A stretch of DNA of 64,000 nt, taken from NCBI GenBank assembly GCA_028023455.1, contig JAQFVV010006710.1:246001-310000 (forward strand). Direction: 5' to 3'. Of the stretch, positions 23,651-34,799 are shown one piece after another. The position numbers and the translations under genes are program-made. The stretch is from Epiperipatus broadwayi. Taxonomy: Eukaryota; Onychophora; Udeonychophora; Euonychophora; Peripatidae. Positions within the stretch are counted from its first letter, which is position 1. Each line of letters starts with the position of its first letter. Below the pieces are notes generated by a model. The model searched no databases, was not told the DNA's origin, and saw only the letters and a program-made list of their open reading frames with translations.

Positions 23651-25080
23651 CTATCAATACCACCTTTAATCTCTGCTTATGATTTCACTTCCCAAGCCTC
23701 CCACTTTATTTGCTCTTCAATAACAGGCCCTCTGTAGAATTAATCATGTAAATAAAACTTTATATATAATCTATTGTTGGGGTGAGTAAATTCGCAGCCG
23801 TATATCTCATTCAACATTTACCTCGCACGATAGCTAATGTACTTAGTCTGGGACATGAAATAAGGGCTTGCTACCATTAAATACCCAAACAGACAGGTCA
23901 AATGATTAATGCTTTAAGAATGTAAACTCATGCCATATTAGGAATATTGACTAAGATCAAACTCCAAGCTTGTAGTTTTATATCAATATTAAATTTAGTT
24001 TTAATTATATCTATGTCTTCATGTCTATTTCCTTAAATACCTTATAGCCATAGTGCCTCATGTCGAAATAAATTAAATATAACAAGGTCATTCATTAGAT
24101 TAGTAATAATATTAGTTGTAATAGAATTAGCTAGTCTCTTGCATCTCCCTGACCCCTGGGGCCTAAAAGATGTTTGCTAATGTGGTGGCAGCTTTTTACA
24201 TTATCTCATAGTTATATGTTCTGTAGTCAATCTACTAGGTTCGAGCTCAGCATTGCAGGCCCTGAACCCACCTGTAGTGCTGCTCTTCAACTGTAGTGGA
24301 GGGAAGATGCAACTATATATAGATTCTGATCGTTACAATAGTAAGTCAAAGACTTATAATAGACACATTTATAGTTTTGAATAATATAAATTTGGTAGGC
24401 AGTTCCTACATACAAAAAATTATAAGGCTAAGAAGACTGTCAGGGTAAAGACAATGAGCTACATTCTAATCTAATCTTATATGTTATAATAAAACATCTT
24501 AAGATTGATAAGAACTAATAAAATTTATGATGTGTTTGTAGTCACACTTGCGCAATGCATTCTTGAATTTTCAAATTTGCAACATCCAGTTTCAGTTTAA
24601 AACTGCCGGAAATCTGTGCGGTCTATGCATGCACTTTTTACATAGTTGTTTCTATCTTTTTTTCTAGTTTCAGAAAATGTAAGTATCATTTTTCTATGAT
24701 AAAACTTAAAGATTTTATAATTTTAACATAAAATTTACATCGAAAAAAATGCAAGATTTGACCGATTTACTTAGTCTATATAAGGATTTAACGTTATTGA
24801 GAGAAGCCTTCCATGGTAAGAATTTGATTTTACATATTTTTAAATTATTGTTTGAATTTATATTTGATAAAAAAATATAGGAAAAAAATTATTATTGAAA
24901 CTAACATATATGCTGACCAAAAAAATAACTCGTGATTGAATAAATTTATATAGTGAATTATCTGCATTTTTTGGTATGGTAGTGGGATTGGGTTCAGATG
25001 TCTAGTATATGAATTAGCTCATATCTGGAGTTCTGATATGAGACAAAGCCAAACATATTGTCTGCATTTTAATAATAAAT
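23651..25080. other. Mostly anonymous sequence upstream of the piggyBac fragment
   Basis: The part around 24130-24320 is less AT-rich and contains CTAGGTTCGAGCTCAGC, a B-box-like sequence that could belong to a tRNA-derived SINE. The last ~120 bases may be decayed piggyBac coding sequence in other frames. No complete feature can be supported. Confidence 0.4.
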
Positions 25081-25281
25081 AATAAAAATAGACCAAATGC
25101 TAAAAGTAAAGATTTTGACAGAGTATATAAACTTAAGTCGATTATAGACTACTGCAATGTAAATTTCAAAGCTGCATATCAAATGCAAAGAGAGATGGGA
25201 GTTGATGAAGCTATTACTAAATTTATTGGTCACAGTAGCATAAAGCAATATGAGCGCTCAAAACCTATAAAGGTAGAATAA
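25081..25281 (+). pseudogene. piggyBac transposase fragment (DDE_Tnp_1_7 type)
   Basis: The 66-codon frame has no ATG start. It opens with NKNRPNAKSKDFDRVYKLKS, continues with IIDYCNVNFKAAYQM and ends with MGVDEAITKFIGHSSIKQY followed by ERSKPIKVE. This matches the piggyBac transposase segment spanning (N)RP..D.LYKIRP, NF...Y and the catalytic-region motif (V)DEAM..FKGR.S.KQY.P.KPIK. The first aspartate of the catalytic region is kept (VDEA). It ends at a TAA in place of the usual WGIK. Only about a tenth of the protein is legible, and no TTAA-flanked ends were found. Confidence 0.8.
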
Positions 25282-25289
25282 ATAACACT

Positions 25290-26195
25290 ACATTGCACTG
25301 ACTGTAAACCACTAACTTATGTACCTCAAGCTTAACTCTATAATGAATTTAGTATTTCATTCACTTTTTATTTTATTTTGTATATAGTGACTATTTTAAT
25401 AATTTTTAATAAACTACAAACTTTATTGAAGTTCTTTATTATAATATTCAAATTATACTAATGATTGATCAGTATTAACTACTTGTTATAAGAGAGGTTA
25501 TTAGGGATGACATATTCATTGCAAATACCTATATGGAAAAATATTTTGAAGGACTACTAGGAAAAATGAAAAATGCTAATATCTTTATTCTACGAAGTGT
25601 TCAAGTGATGGATTACCTTAGATAAGTCTTATTATATATCAATTTATTAGAAATTTAATGATGAATGCAACTAATCTACTAAAAAAAATAGAATTTTAAA
25701 ATGTATGCATGAAAATTTAGAATTTATGAAATAATATGAAAATAATTATTAGAAATATTAAAATCTTATTCTTTTTTTATTATTTTGAATATCAATGGCT
25801 ATATTTTTTTCAGCTTAATTACATACTTTGGTGTTTTATGTTTCAAACAATGTATATTATGTAATTTTCGAATAATACAAACTTAAGTTGATAAAATTTG
25901 TGACTTAATGTAATTTTTTAAATATTTGATATGGCTGCTTTGCCAGCGAAGAGATTAAATACCCAAAATACTAAGAACAACTTATGATAAGAAAGTGACA
26001 AGCAATGGCTAATTATCTTGAAAATGATTATGCATTATCACTTAGTTGTAGAATTCAATTACATAGTTAATTCAACTTGCATTTGAGCAGACTACCTAAC
26101 ATTCTTATTATAAACTAATTTTGTTTTAAAAAATTGTTTGAAACATCCTAGTAAATATAATGAATTTGCATGAGATTTTACATTTCAATACTGTA
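25290..26195. other. AT-rich stretch, nothing recognised
   Basis: No coding frame, RNA or repeat boundary is visible between the piggyBac fragment and the first copy of the 1.34-kb repeat. Confidence 0.5.
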
Positions 26196-26197
26196 AC

Positions 26198-27539
26198 ACT
26201 ATAAGAAAATAAGGGGTTTATACCTGATGTGACAGGATCAGTACATGATCATCAACAACCCAAAGTTTGGTAGGCATTTCTAACCCTAAGGAAAATCAGG
26301 GTTTAAACCATCAGGGATATGAGGAATTGTTTGTTTATCCTCAAGAAAAAAACATTTAATATCAAAAAGATGAGCATCATATATCACACTGAGAGATCAG
26401 CACAGCTAATTAAAGTTTACCAGCACAACCCAAAAGTATAAGTAATAAAAAGAAATAACCATTCATCATCAAATAAATCAAGTCAATCTTATGATTGGAT
26501 TTGAGACTAACTATTGAGCCTTTTCCAGCTTGGGGCATTTATTTAAACATAATTTAATGCACAGACTAAGTGCACATCCATCAGAATATAAAATACTCAA
26601 AATAAATAATGCTAGGATATTAAAATATGCTGATCATCACCAATGCTCTGACCACATAATACTATTAGTGTACAGGCCAACTATAACTTTAAATTCTAAC
26701 ATGACTACTATATTGTCATTACTCCTTAACTATTCTTTCTTCAGCCTTATTGTTACAGTACCTGGTTTTATTTCATTAATTTAATTCCCCTGCTTTATTC
26801 TCCAATTCTAGCCTATTCAAGTACATATGCATACACAAACACAAGTTCATGTCAAGAACTATTTATTAAAACCTTTCTTAGAGATCTGATGAGAATATGA
26901 CAGCAAAGTAATGCATTGTGACTTGAAATTTTGGGATAGATATAGAATCCAATCACTGGACTATATTTACAGCATGAAGTCCAAAGGTCTAACTCGATTT
27001 AGACCATATAAGATACCACAACCCTTGCTCATTCGAGTCTTAGAGGCTGGAAAATATAAACTACGCCTTGCTCCCTTTCTTGGAAGCTTAGAGGCTGGGG
27101 ATCATGGCAGAACTTATGTTAACTGGACCACGATAAACAATAAAGAAATATGAAAATCATAAAGAAGATTGGAGCAATGCCCGAGAAATAACTCAATGGA
27201 GTTGCATGAAAAACACTGTATCCTCAAGTCAACAAAAAAACCCATCCATCACCAAAACTGAAAGTATATTAAAACAAATTTCAACAATCAAAAACTTTCT
27301 CCAAAATCATGCATTGATTATCTGTTCAACCTTAAATATGAACTCCCTTAAATAAATATTAATATTTCTATTTTGTAATTTATGATTGAATTATAACAAT
27401 CATCCTCTATACTCTTCTCACATTTCACAGTAATATGTTTAAATTAATTCTGCATCAAAATACAGAATTTTGTTTTTCAGCTATATTGTCACTGACTATC
27501 ATAACCTAGTCATCATCATGCCCACAGTTGGGTTGCCAT
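26198..27539. repeat. Unknown ~1.34-kb repeat, copy 1
   Basis: Copy 1 starts near TAACACTATAAGAAAATAAG and runs until copy 2 starts with TAACACTACTGGAAAATAAG at 27540, so the two are in tandem, or their homologous starts lie about 1343 bp apart. Shared words include GTGACAGGATCAGTAC and GCTTGGGGCATTTATTTAAA. The distal part has two CTTAGAGGCTGG words near 27040 and 27088. Small open frames (26530-26784 and 26911-27153) have no recognisable domain. Confidence 0.7.
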
Positions 27540-28190
27540 TTGTAACACTACTGGAAAATAAGGTGTTTATACCTAATGTGACAGGATCAGTACGTGAACA
27601 TCAACTACCCAAAGTTTTGTAGGCATTTCTAACTCTAAGAAAAATCAGCGTTTAAACTACCAGGGATTTAAGGAATTATTTGTTTGTCCTCAAGAAAAAA
27701 ATTTATAAAATTTAATATTAAAGGGATGAGCATGATAGATCACTCTGAGAGATCAGCATAGCTAACTATAAGTTCACTAGTGCTACCCAAAACTATAAGT
27801 CATACTCAAAAGAAATAACCAATCATCATCATGAATGAAAGATTAGAAATTAAAAATAAATCAACAGTCAATCTTATGAATGGATTTGAAATAGCTAACT
27901 ATTGAGCTTTTGCCAGCTTGGGGCATTTATTTAAACATAATTTGGATACACAAATTAAGTGTTCATCCATTAGAATACATAATAATCAAAAACAATAATG
28001 CTAGAACATTAAAACATGTGGTTCATCATCAATGCTCTGGCCAACTGTAAATTAAAATTCTAAGAGACTAAACTAAATAAATGTAGTGCATGGATTTGAA
28101 AGAATATTCCCTTTGCACCAACCAGAATGATGATGATGATCATCATGATCAACTAGATGCCCATACCCTAAATATATAAGCCCCTTATTC
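27540..28190. repeat. Unknown ~1.34-kb repeat, copy 2 (left part)
   Basis: This follows copy 1 with clear similarity for about 550-650 bp, through ATCAATGCTCTGGCCAACTG, and then includes a GATGATGATGATCATCATGATC palindrome-like stretch near 28129-28150. The later part of copy 1 is not recognisable here. Confidence 0.7.
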
Positions 28191-28837
28191 TATATAGCTG
28201 TTATGCATGAATCTAGCTCAGGAAGCAAGAACTCTAATTTATTACTGTGAGGAAGAGGGAAATAAATAAATAAATTAGCTTATAGATAACCTTAAGCAAA
28301 TCATGGGCTTCCACTACTTAAAAAAAACTAAATCCCAGAATATAAGCTGTCAGGACATAAGATCGCACACACATCACCAATGAAACAGGAATTGGATGGA
28401 ATAAAGTAATTAAGACTAGAAAGAATATTTTTTAAAACAATTATTTAATATCTATTTAATAACAACAAAAATGATATGATAATATGACATTTCAAAGACC
28501 CATTTCATCAAAAAAATACATTTTTACAAAAATTACATTAACCAACCAATTAATTTTTATTCATGGATTAACTTTAAATTCATTAGGTTCTTCCTTTAAA
28601 ATTTTTAAAAATTAATTAATAAACATGTTCAGAATCAAATATAACAGTCTTTGATTCAGCTCAGCAAGATAAAAAAACAACAACTCTACAACAGATTTTT
28701 TTTCTTTTAAAAACTATTTCACCATTTGTAATAGAATTTTGACTGGTTTTTTTTAAAAAAAAAAAATAATAATTTGGAATATTTTAACTTAGTGAAGAAT
28801 TTACAGTTATCAATTTTTATACCCCCCAAAAAAAAAC

Positions 28838-29330
28838 TTGCCCATACTTAAGCGTTTGGGTTGAAAGAATAGGTGGATTCATTCTATTCTTTCACAAAGA
28901 CTTTATCTTGTGTTGGAAATGAAAGTATTCATTTATTATTAAGATTCACAAAGCACATGTACATTAGCTTGAAATGCTGATCTTTAGTTTATTACAATTC
29001 ATATACATAGCGCTATATAAAATAAATGTCTCATTTACATATGTTTAGTTTCATTTAAGAATGACGTGTCGTAAATTCTAGAAAATTTCATAGGTGTCAT
29101 TCATTCAGACATGGTAAAAAGTAATTTAAAGTAATTGGTTTATCTTCATGCTTTAATTTCCAGTGCTTAAGATTTACCCATACTTAGGCTTTTGGGTTGC
29201 AAGAATAGATGGATTCATTCTACTCTTTCACAAAAACTTTATCTTGTGTTGGAAATGAAAGTATTCATTTATTATTATGATTCATAAAGCGCATGTACAT
29301 TAGCTTGAAATGTTGATCTTTAGTTTATTA
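28838..29330. repeat. Two ~160-bp direct repeats, about 330 bp apart
   Basis: Positions 28838-28996 and 29168-29330 share long runs such as AACTTTATCTTGTGTTGG-type and CATGTACATTAGCTTGAAAT sequence with few mismatches. They could be the subterminal repeats or short LTR-like ends of one inserted element. The ~170 bp between them has no coding capacity. Confidence 0.75.
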
Positions 29331-29339
29331 GATTTATGA

Positions 29340-30530
29340 AAAAAAAAATTTCTATTAATAAAAAAATAGTGTGCACACATAATAAAAAAATAATACTTTC
29401 ATGGCTTTAGTGCTAATGGAATCCTTTTCAGTTGCAATTTCTAGTTTTCTATTCAATTGAGCTTCTTGAAGGCTTCTTAGACATGGCATGATTAAGGTAT
29501 CCTTTTCCTGGTCTGTAGCAATTTCAGGTAATTGAAAAATAGTAAAAAATGTCCATTTGGTTTTCCTCTTGAATTTCCAGATAAGACAGACTCATTGCTC
29601 TTGGTTGAATGCTTGGTTGCAGATTACTAGGTGGGGTACCTTCTCTATATTTTTTATTCCAGTGAAGATAAGTTACATGGAGGAAAGTGATATCTAGCTT
29701 TTAACTGAATTTAGCATATGGTTTTCATTGCACAAACCATTTTAGTGCTAAACCCATAGTATGCTAAAAGCTTGATAAAAAACTATCTTCAACAGCTAAA
29801 TTAGGAATTTCTTCTACATTTTTGAGCCATAACATTAAGATTTGACTGCACTCTTCAACAGTTAAGTTAGTAATACTTGTTTTTTTTTCAGTAGCTGGAT
29901 TAAGATTTGACTGCTCTCTCTTCAACGGTTAATTAAGAATACTTCTTTCCAGACACTTGTGTATTATCACTAATTCACACTCCCACATAATTTTTTATCT
30001 AGAACAACCTTGCCTACAAATCAATTACAATCTGTCTTTTACATGATAATCTTCATGACAACCAATTAGATAAAATTTTATAAATACAATTGTTCAGCCA
30101 ATTTCCTTATTAATCATAGACAATGAAAACAAGTCAAGAACTTAAAATTAACAACATAAAATTCTTGATATTCCTTTCTAATTAAAAACCAAATCTTGCA
30201 AAAAAAAACAACAAAATAATCAATTAATTCCACTGATTTGATTTTTCTTTTTCATTACAGAGATTAAAAAAACAACTCTGATTAATTAAAAATAAAATTT
30301 ACAAAATTATTAAAATCTAATTTTGTTCTTCCCTCTCTTTTATTTTTTTAAAAAAATACACTTAAATATATTTAATGTTTGAGAATTTTCATACTATCAT
30401 CTTTTACAAGTATTGAGTTAAATAACGAACCTTAAAAAATAGGTCTAACAAAATGTAAATATTTCCACCCGTTAATAAAATATTTTTTATTCTCAAACCT
30501 GAGGAACATGTTGCCATCTATCTAGTATTT
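29340..30530. other. AT-rich stretch, nothing recognised
   Basis: The phrase AAGATTTGACTGC with ACAGTTAAGTTAG/ACGGTTAATTAAG recurs near 29840 and 29910, a short imperfect duplication. No gene seen. Confidence 0.45.
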
Positions 30531-30534
30531 ATTT

Positions 30535-32625
30535 GGTACAAGTATCAACAACCGTACATGTCGCTTGACGGCACTGTTGCTACTCAAAAACAGTTAAATA
30601 TATTGTTTCTGAGGTACCCAGTAATGCCTTGTAGTGTGTTATGCTAATTTCTCACAATTCACACTGCTTTCAAGTGCCCTGTTCTTTACAAATGATCACT
30701 ATTGAGGCTGCACTATCATATAATTTAAGGGTGTGTAGATTTGAAGTCAACATAACATTTGAAATGTTATTTAATAAAGTATTATATTACATTCAAATGA
30801 TGTACTGTGAGGTCCAAAAAAATTTCAAACCATCGCATTGGAAGGGTTCAAAAATAGTTTTGTTATAAGCATAACTTCTTAAATAGTCACAACAATTGCA
30901 ATATCTTCGTGAGACAATTTAATTTAATTTGTTAGTTTGATCATCAAGTAATGGATCTTTTGGATGATCCTTTGGATTGTCAAAACCATCGGTCCCACAC
31001 ACTGCACATTCCAGTGCTATGCGCTGACATTTCATTTAATGGAATTTAATTTAATTCGGGTTTAGTTTGTTAATCTATTTTTTTTTGTTTTTTAATTTTG
31101 TTTAAACATTTAATTTACTATTAGAAGAACAACGTAGATTGACTAAAATATAAAAAAAGCCTAAATCAAGAATTTGTTATTGTCATTCAGGCTGATTAGT
31201 TTGTTAATCAAGTAATGCATATTTTGGATGATCCTTCGGATTGTTAAAACCATCAGGCTCCATCCCCGCTCATTCCAGTGCCACGTGCTGCCATTTTAAT
31301 TCAAGTGTTTTTGTTTAAAGTATTAAAAGAATAATGTATATCTAATAAAATCTAAAAAAGGTACTAAATAAAGATTTTGTTATTGTCATTGTTAAAAAAG
31401 AATGCATTTACACCTGGGTCTCGTTTTACGCGATAGATAGGTTCCTCAGAAAACACACGCAAACGAAATCGCGCAAAAATAGACGTAACTTACATTGAAA
31501 AAGAGGGGATGTGGTCTGTGATTTTTCAAAATTCGCGTAAAAGCAAAGCACCAATGTAAAATTACTTTAAAATTCGCGCAAAAAAAAAAAAAATAAGGAA
31601 ATAAAATATGACTAATAAAAAATTTCAAATTTGAAAAAAATTGATACAAGACAAACTTTTTTTATTTTAATTTTATTCAAAATAATATATTTTTATGCAT
31701 AATTTACATTTTTTTATACACGTTTTAATTATTATCAATATTTGCCGAAAAACACATTCATTTGCAAACTGAGGAAATACAACTAGCGCTAACTTCACAC
31801 TCATGTTGAGTCAATGGATTTCTGGTGACAACATAATTAATCTTTGAGATGATAATTTTATTAATTGTTTATGAACTTAGACTTACGATAATAAAAAGAC
31901 ATTTATTCACCACTGCTGGGAAAAATTTAATTAAAACTAACAATTAAAAATTAAATTCTTATTTTTGTCTTTAATTTTCAATTCCGTTTAAAAATCAAAT
32001 TTCGTTTCACTACTATTACTCACCTTTTAAAAATAAACTTGTGGACACTAAATGATTAATAATTGATTACATTCTTTTTTAAAAAGCAAAAACAGAATGT
32101 GATTTAAAATACAAAATTATCACGCACAATGTTTGAATAAATTTACATTATAATCTTGTAAAATTTAATGTGTGTATACATAAAATGTGGAAATCATGAT
32201 TTTAATTTCATTATTGCATAAAATCTTACTATTATAAAGCACTGAAAATATTGAAATTACTAAGATGAAAGTCAAATTCCAATAATGTGCTATTACTTTC
32301 AATATAACGTAAGTGCACAAAATTTATTATTTAAAGTAATAGTGCATTATCGGACTTCAACTTCTGGTGAATTTCAAAATCGCGTAACTTCAAAATCATG
32401 TTAAATAAGCCCACGTAAAAACAGACCCAGGTGTACTTTTGTAAAAATGCCACCATATTTTTCGTTACGAAAAAAAAAGACATTTACTTTTTTAACATTA
32501 TTTAAAAAAAACAAGTAAAAGTCAATTAGTTCTTAAAAAGTCACAACCAGGTAATGTTATATTTCACTGTTTTTCATTAGCAAGAGCGCCATCAAGTGAC
32601 GTGTACGGTCGTTGATACTACTACC
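30535..32625. mobile_element. Non-autonomous TIR element, copy 2, containing a nested MITE
   Basis: The left end reads GGTACAAGTATCAACAACCG and then TACATGTCGCTTGACGGC. The right end on the minus strand reads GGTAGTAGTATCAACGACCG and then TACACGTCACTTGATGGC. That is a TIR of about 45 bases with few mismatches. Inside are two subrepeats (about 30945-31035 and 31200-31300) with GGATGATCC and CATTCCAGTGC words, which occur inverted in copy 3. A TA-flanked MITE is inserted at 31411-32433. No transposase is encoded. Confidence 0.75.
31411..32433. mobile_element. TA-flanked MITE (Tc1/mariner-like), nested in TIR element copy 2
   Basis: The left end reads CACCTGGGTCTCGTTTTACG. The right end on the minus strand reads CACCTGGGTCTGTTTTTACG. 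Each end is flanked by TA, the duplication used by Tc1/mariner transposons. The 1023-bp interior has no transposase; the minus-strand open frame at 31446-31649 is probably an accident. A stem-loop region with AAAGTAATAGTGCATTAT lies at about 32270-32370. A second copy, inverted, starts at 63621. Confidence 0.85.
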
Positions 32626-32629
32626 ATCT

Positions 32630-33880
32630 ATTTTTCTCTAGTGCAGCTATGTAACCAACTGGTTGCAATATATATATATGGATGTTTTCAGAAATGAAAA
32701 TGCTTTATAACAACTGAGAATGATGACATGTATATTATATAAAAAGATATAAACAGAAATTTAGCTTTGTTGTAATCACATTACATTGTCCAATTTTTAA
32801 AATTATATATATTTTCTTTCATCAATATGTGCGATATTATTAATTACCATTAGTAATCATCATGGAATATAATCAAATTCAAAACTAAAATATGAAATCT
32901 ACAGTCTCTAAGTACTGGTCTTTTAATAGAAGTCAATGAATTTGCTATAAATTCTTAGATTTTGAATTTACATTAACTAGCTTCTATAAATACATAGGTT
33001 TGACAATAAATTAACAGTTGTTACATTATAGTTATAAGTTAATGGCCTGCACTTTTTGATCACTTGTTAAAAAGATGGTCTATATACCATCACTAAGCAT
33101 CATATAATTACTTTACATTATATTTAATTAACAGTACTATCTATCATTCAACTTAAAAGACAAATTATGTTAGTCAATGGAGACTAGTCAGCAACATTGA
33201 ATTATTTTTATAATTTGGTTTCTGGATAAAAAAATTCAGTCATTAACTTACATAGAAGTCAAGATAACATTAATCTTTATATAAATCAATATGACTTGCT
33301 AATTTGCATGAACTATTCTAGTACTTTGTTTGATTTTTCTGATCATCATAGTATATATAAATGAGCACTATAATAATGAATAACAACACTATGAGAATGA
33401 CTTCAGAAAGCAAATTTAAAATAGTCCAGTTATTGCTAAGAAAAGAATTTATTTATAAATGAAAATATTATTACATTTCAATTTATATATTTTATTAACA
33501 AGAGGATTTAAAAACCAAAAACAAATTTAAGGCACTTTTTATATTCTTAAAAAAAGAAAAAAAAAAATGCAGACTTTTTTAAAAGAAAAATATAAAGATA
33601 TTTGTATTTATTTATTTTTTCTCAAAGGTTTTTTTCCTAAAATTAGATTTCAAGTTTTTATGAGTAATAAACTGAAGAAAATTTTCATTTATAAAAGTAG
33701 ATATAATATGATTTGAGTTTTTTGGCCTTCAAAGAATTTTTCAAGTTTCAATTGTTAGATCAGAAATTTTATTAAAAATTAAAAAAAAAAACAATTAAAA
33801 TTTATTTATTTAGAATATTAATTTTTATTATATTTATTTTGTAATTATTCTTTTTGGTTAGCTTATTGAAGATAATAAGA
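32630..33880. other. AT-rich stretch between TIR elements, nothing recognised
   Basis: Only A/T runs and a short (TA)n tract near 32670 are visible. Confidence 0.5.
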
Positions 33881-34798
33881 TGCAACGGTTCTTGTGACTT
33901 ATATCAATGTGGCTACTCGATGACGTTGTTGCTTGCAAAAATAATGAAATGTAACGTTAACGGGCCGATAATTTTTTGTTTTCTGTTCTCTGACAATTTT
34001 TAAAAGTATTTTTTTAAAAATTTATGAACTAATATTATTTTCTAAATTACATTATACATTTCAGCGCCTAGCGCAAACCAAGCTTTCAGCATATAGTGCT
34101 GGAATGTGCTGGGGGTCTGATAGTTTGGACGATCTGAAGGATCGGCCAATACATGCACTACTCTGAGCAAACCAAGCTTTCAGTGAATAGCACTGGAATG
34201 TGTCAGGGGGAGGTGTCCAATGGTTTTGCCAATCCAAAGGATGGGCCAATACATGCAAAAATCTGAGCAAAACAAGCTTTCAATGCGTAATATAGATTTT
34301 GACAATCTGAGAACATAAAGATTATGATTTCCAAACAACATACAATGACAGCCATTTCATTACTCTCGTAGCTGTTCTCCCACAAACGTGCCTTTTCACA
34401 TGATTTATGTGAAATGGTTCTGGGACATACCCTTTCTCAATTGTTTTCACCTTCCAAGATGTGTAGGCAAACCTGTGACAGGATTAGAATTATTAGTATG
34501 TAATAGTATATCAGGTAAGGTGTAAGATTGTTAGTTCCATTGCACATAAAAACACTTATAGCCAGTTGAATTCCAAACACCCTCACATCCTACGGTAGCG
34601 ATCCGTGAAGTGTGCGCTATTTCCATAGTGACGCGAAGCACAGTGTGCAACACCATCAAGACCTGCTAATAGCTAATCTGAACAGAACTGTTCTATAGGC
34701 TGTAAGTTGGGCCATGTAAACAGCATATTTCTGTACTTTTGCAGAGAAACAATGCCATCAAGCGGTCACATTGGGCATAACTCACCACTACCGATGCA
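33881..34798. mobile_element. Non-autonomous TIR element, copy 3
   Basis: The left end reads TGCAACGGTTCTTGTGACTT and continues ATCAATGTGGCTACTCGATG. The right end on the minus strand reads TGCATCGGTAGTGGTGAGTT and continues CCAATGTGACCGCTTGATGG. The TIR spans about 50 bases with several mismatches. Two ~105-bp subrepeats (about 34070-34160 and 34168-34265), each with ACCAAGCTTTCAG and CTGGAATGTG, are the inverted relatives of those in copy 2. Small minus-strand open frames over them are repeat shadows. Confidence 0.7.
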
Positions 34799-34799
34799 A

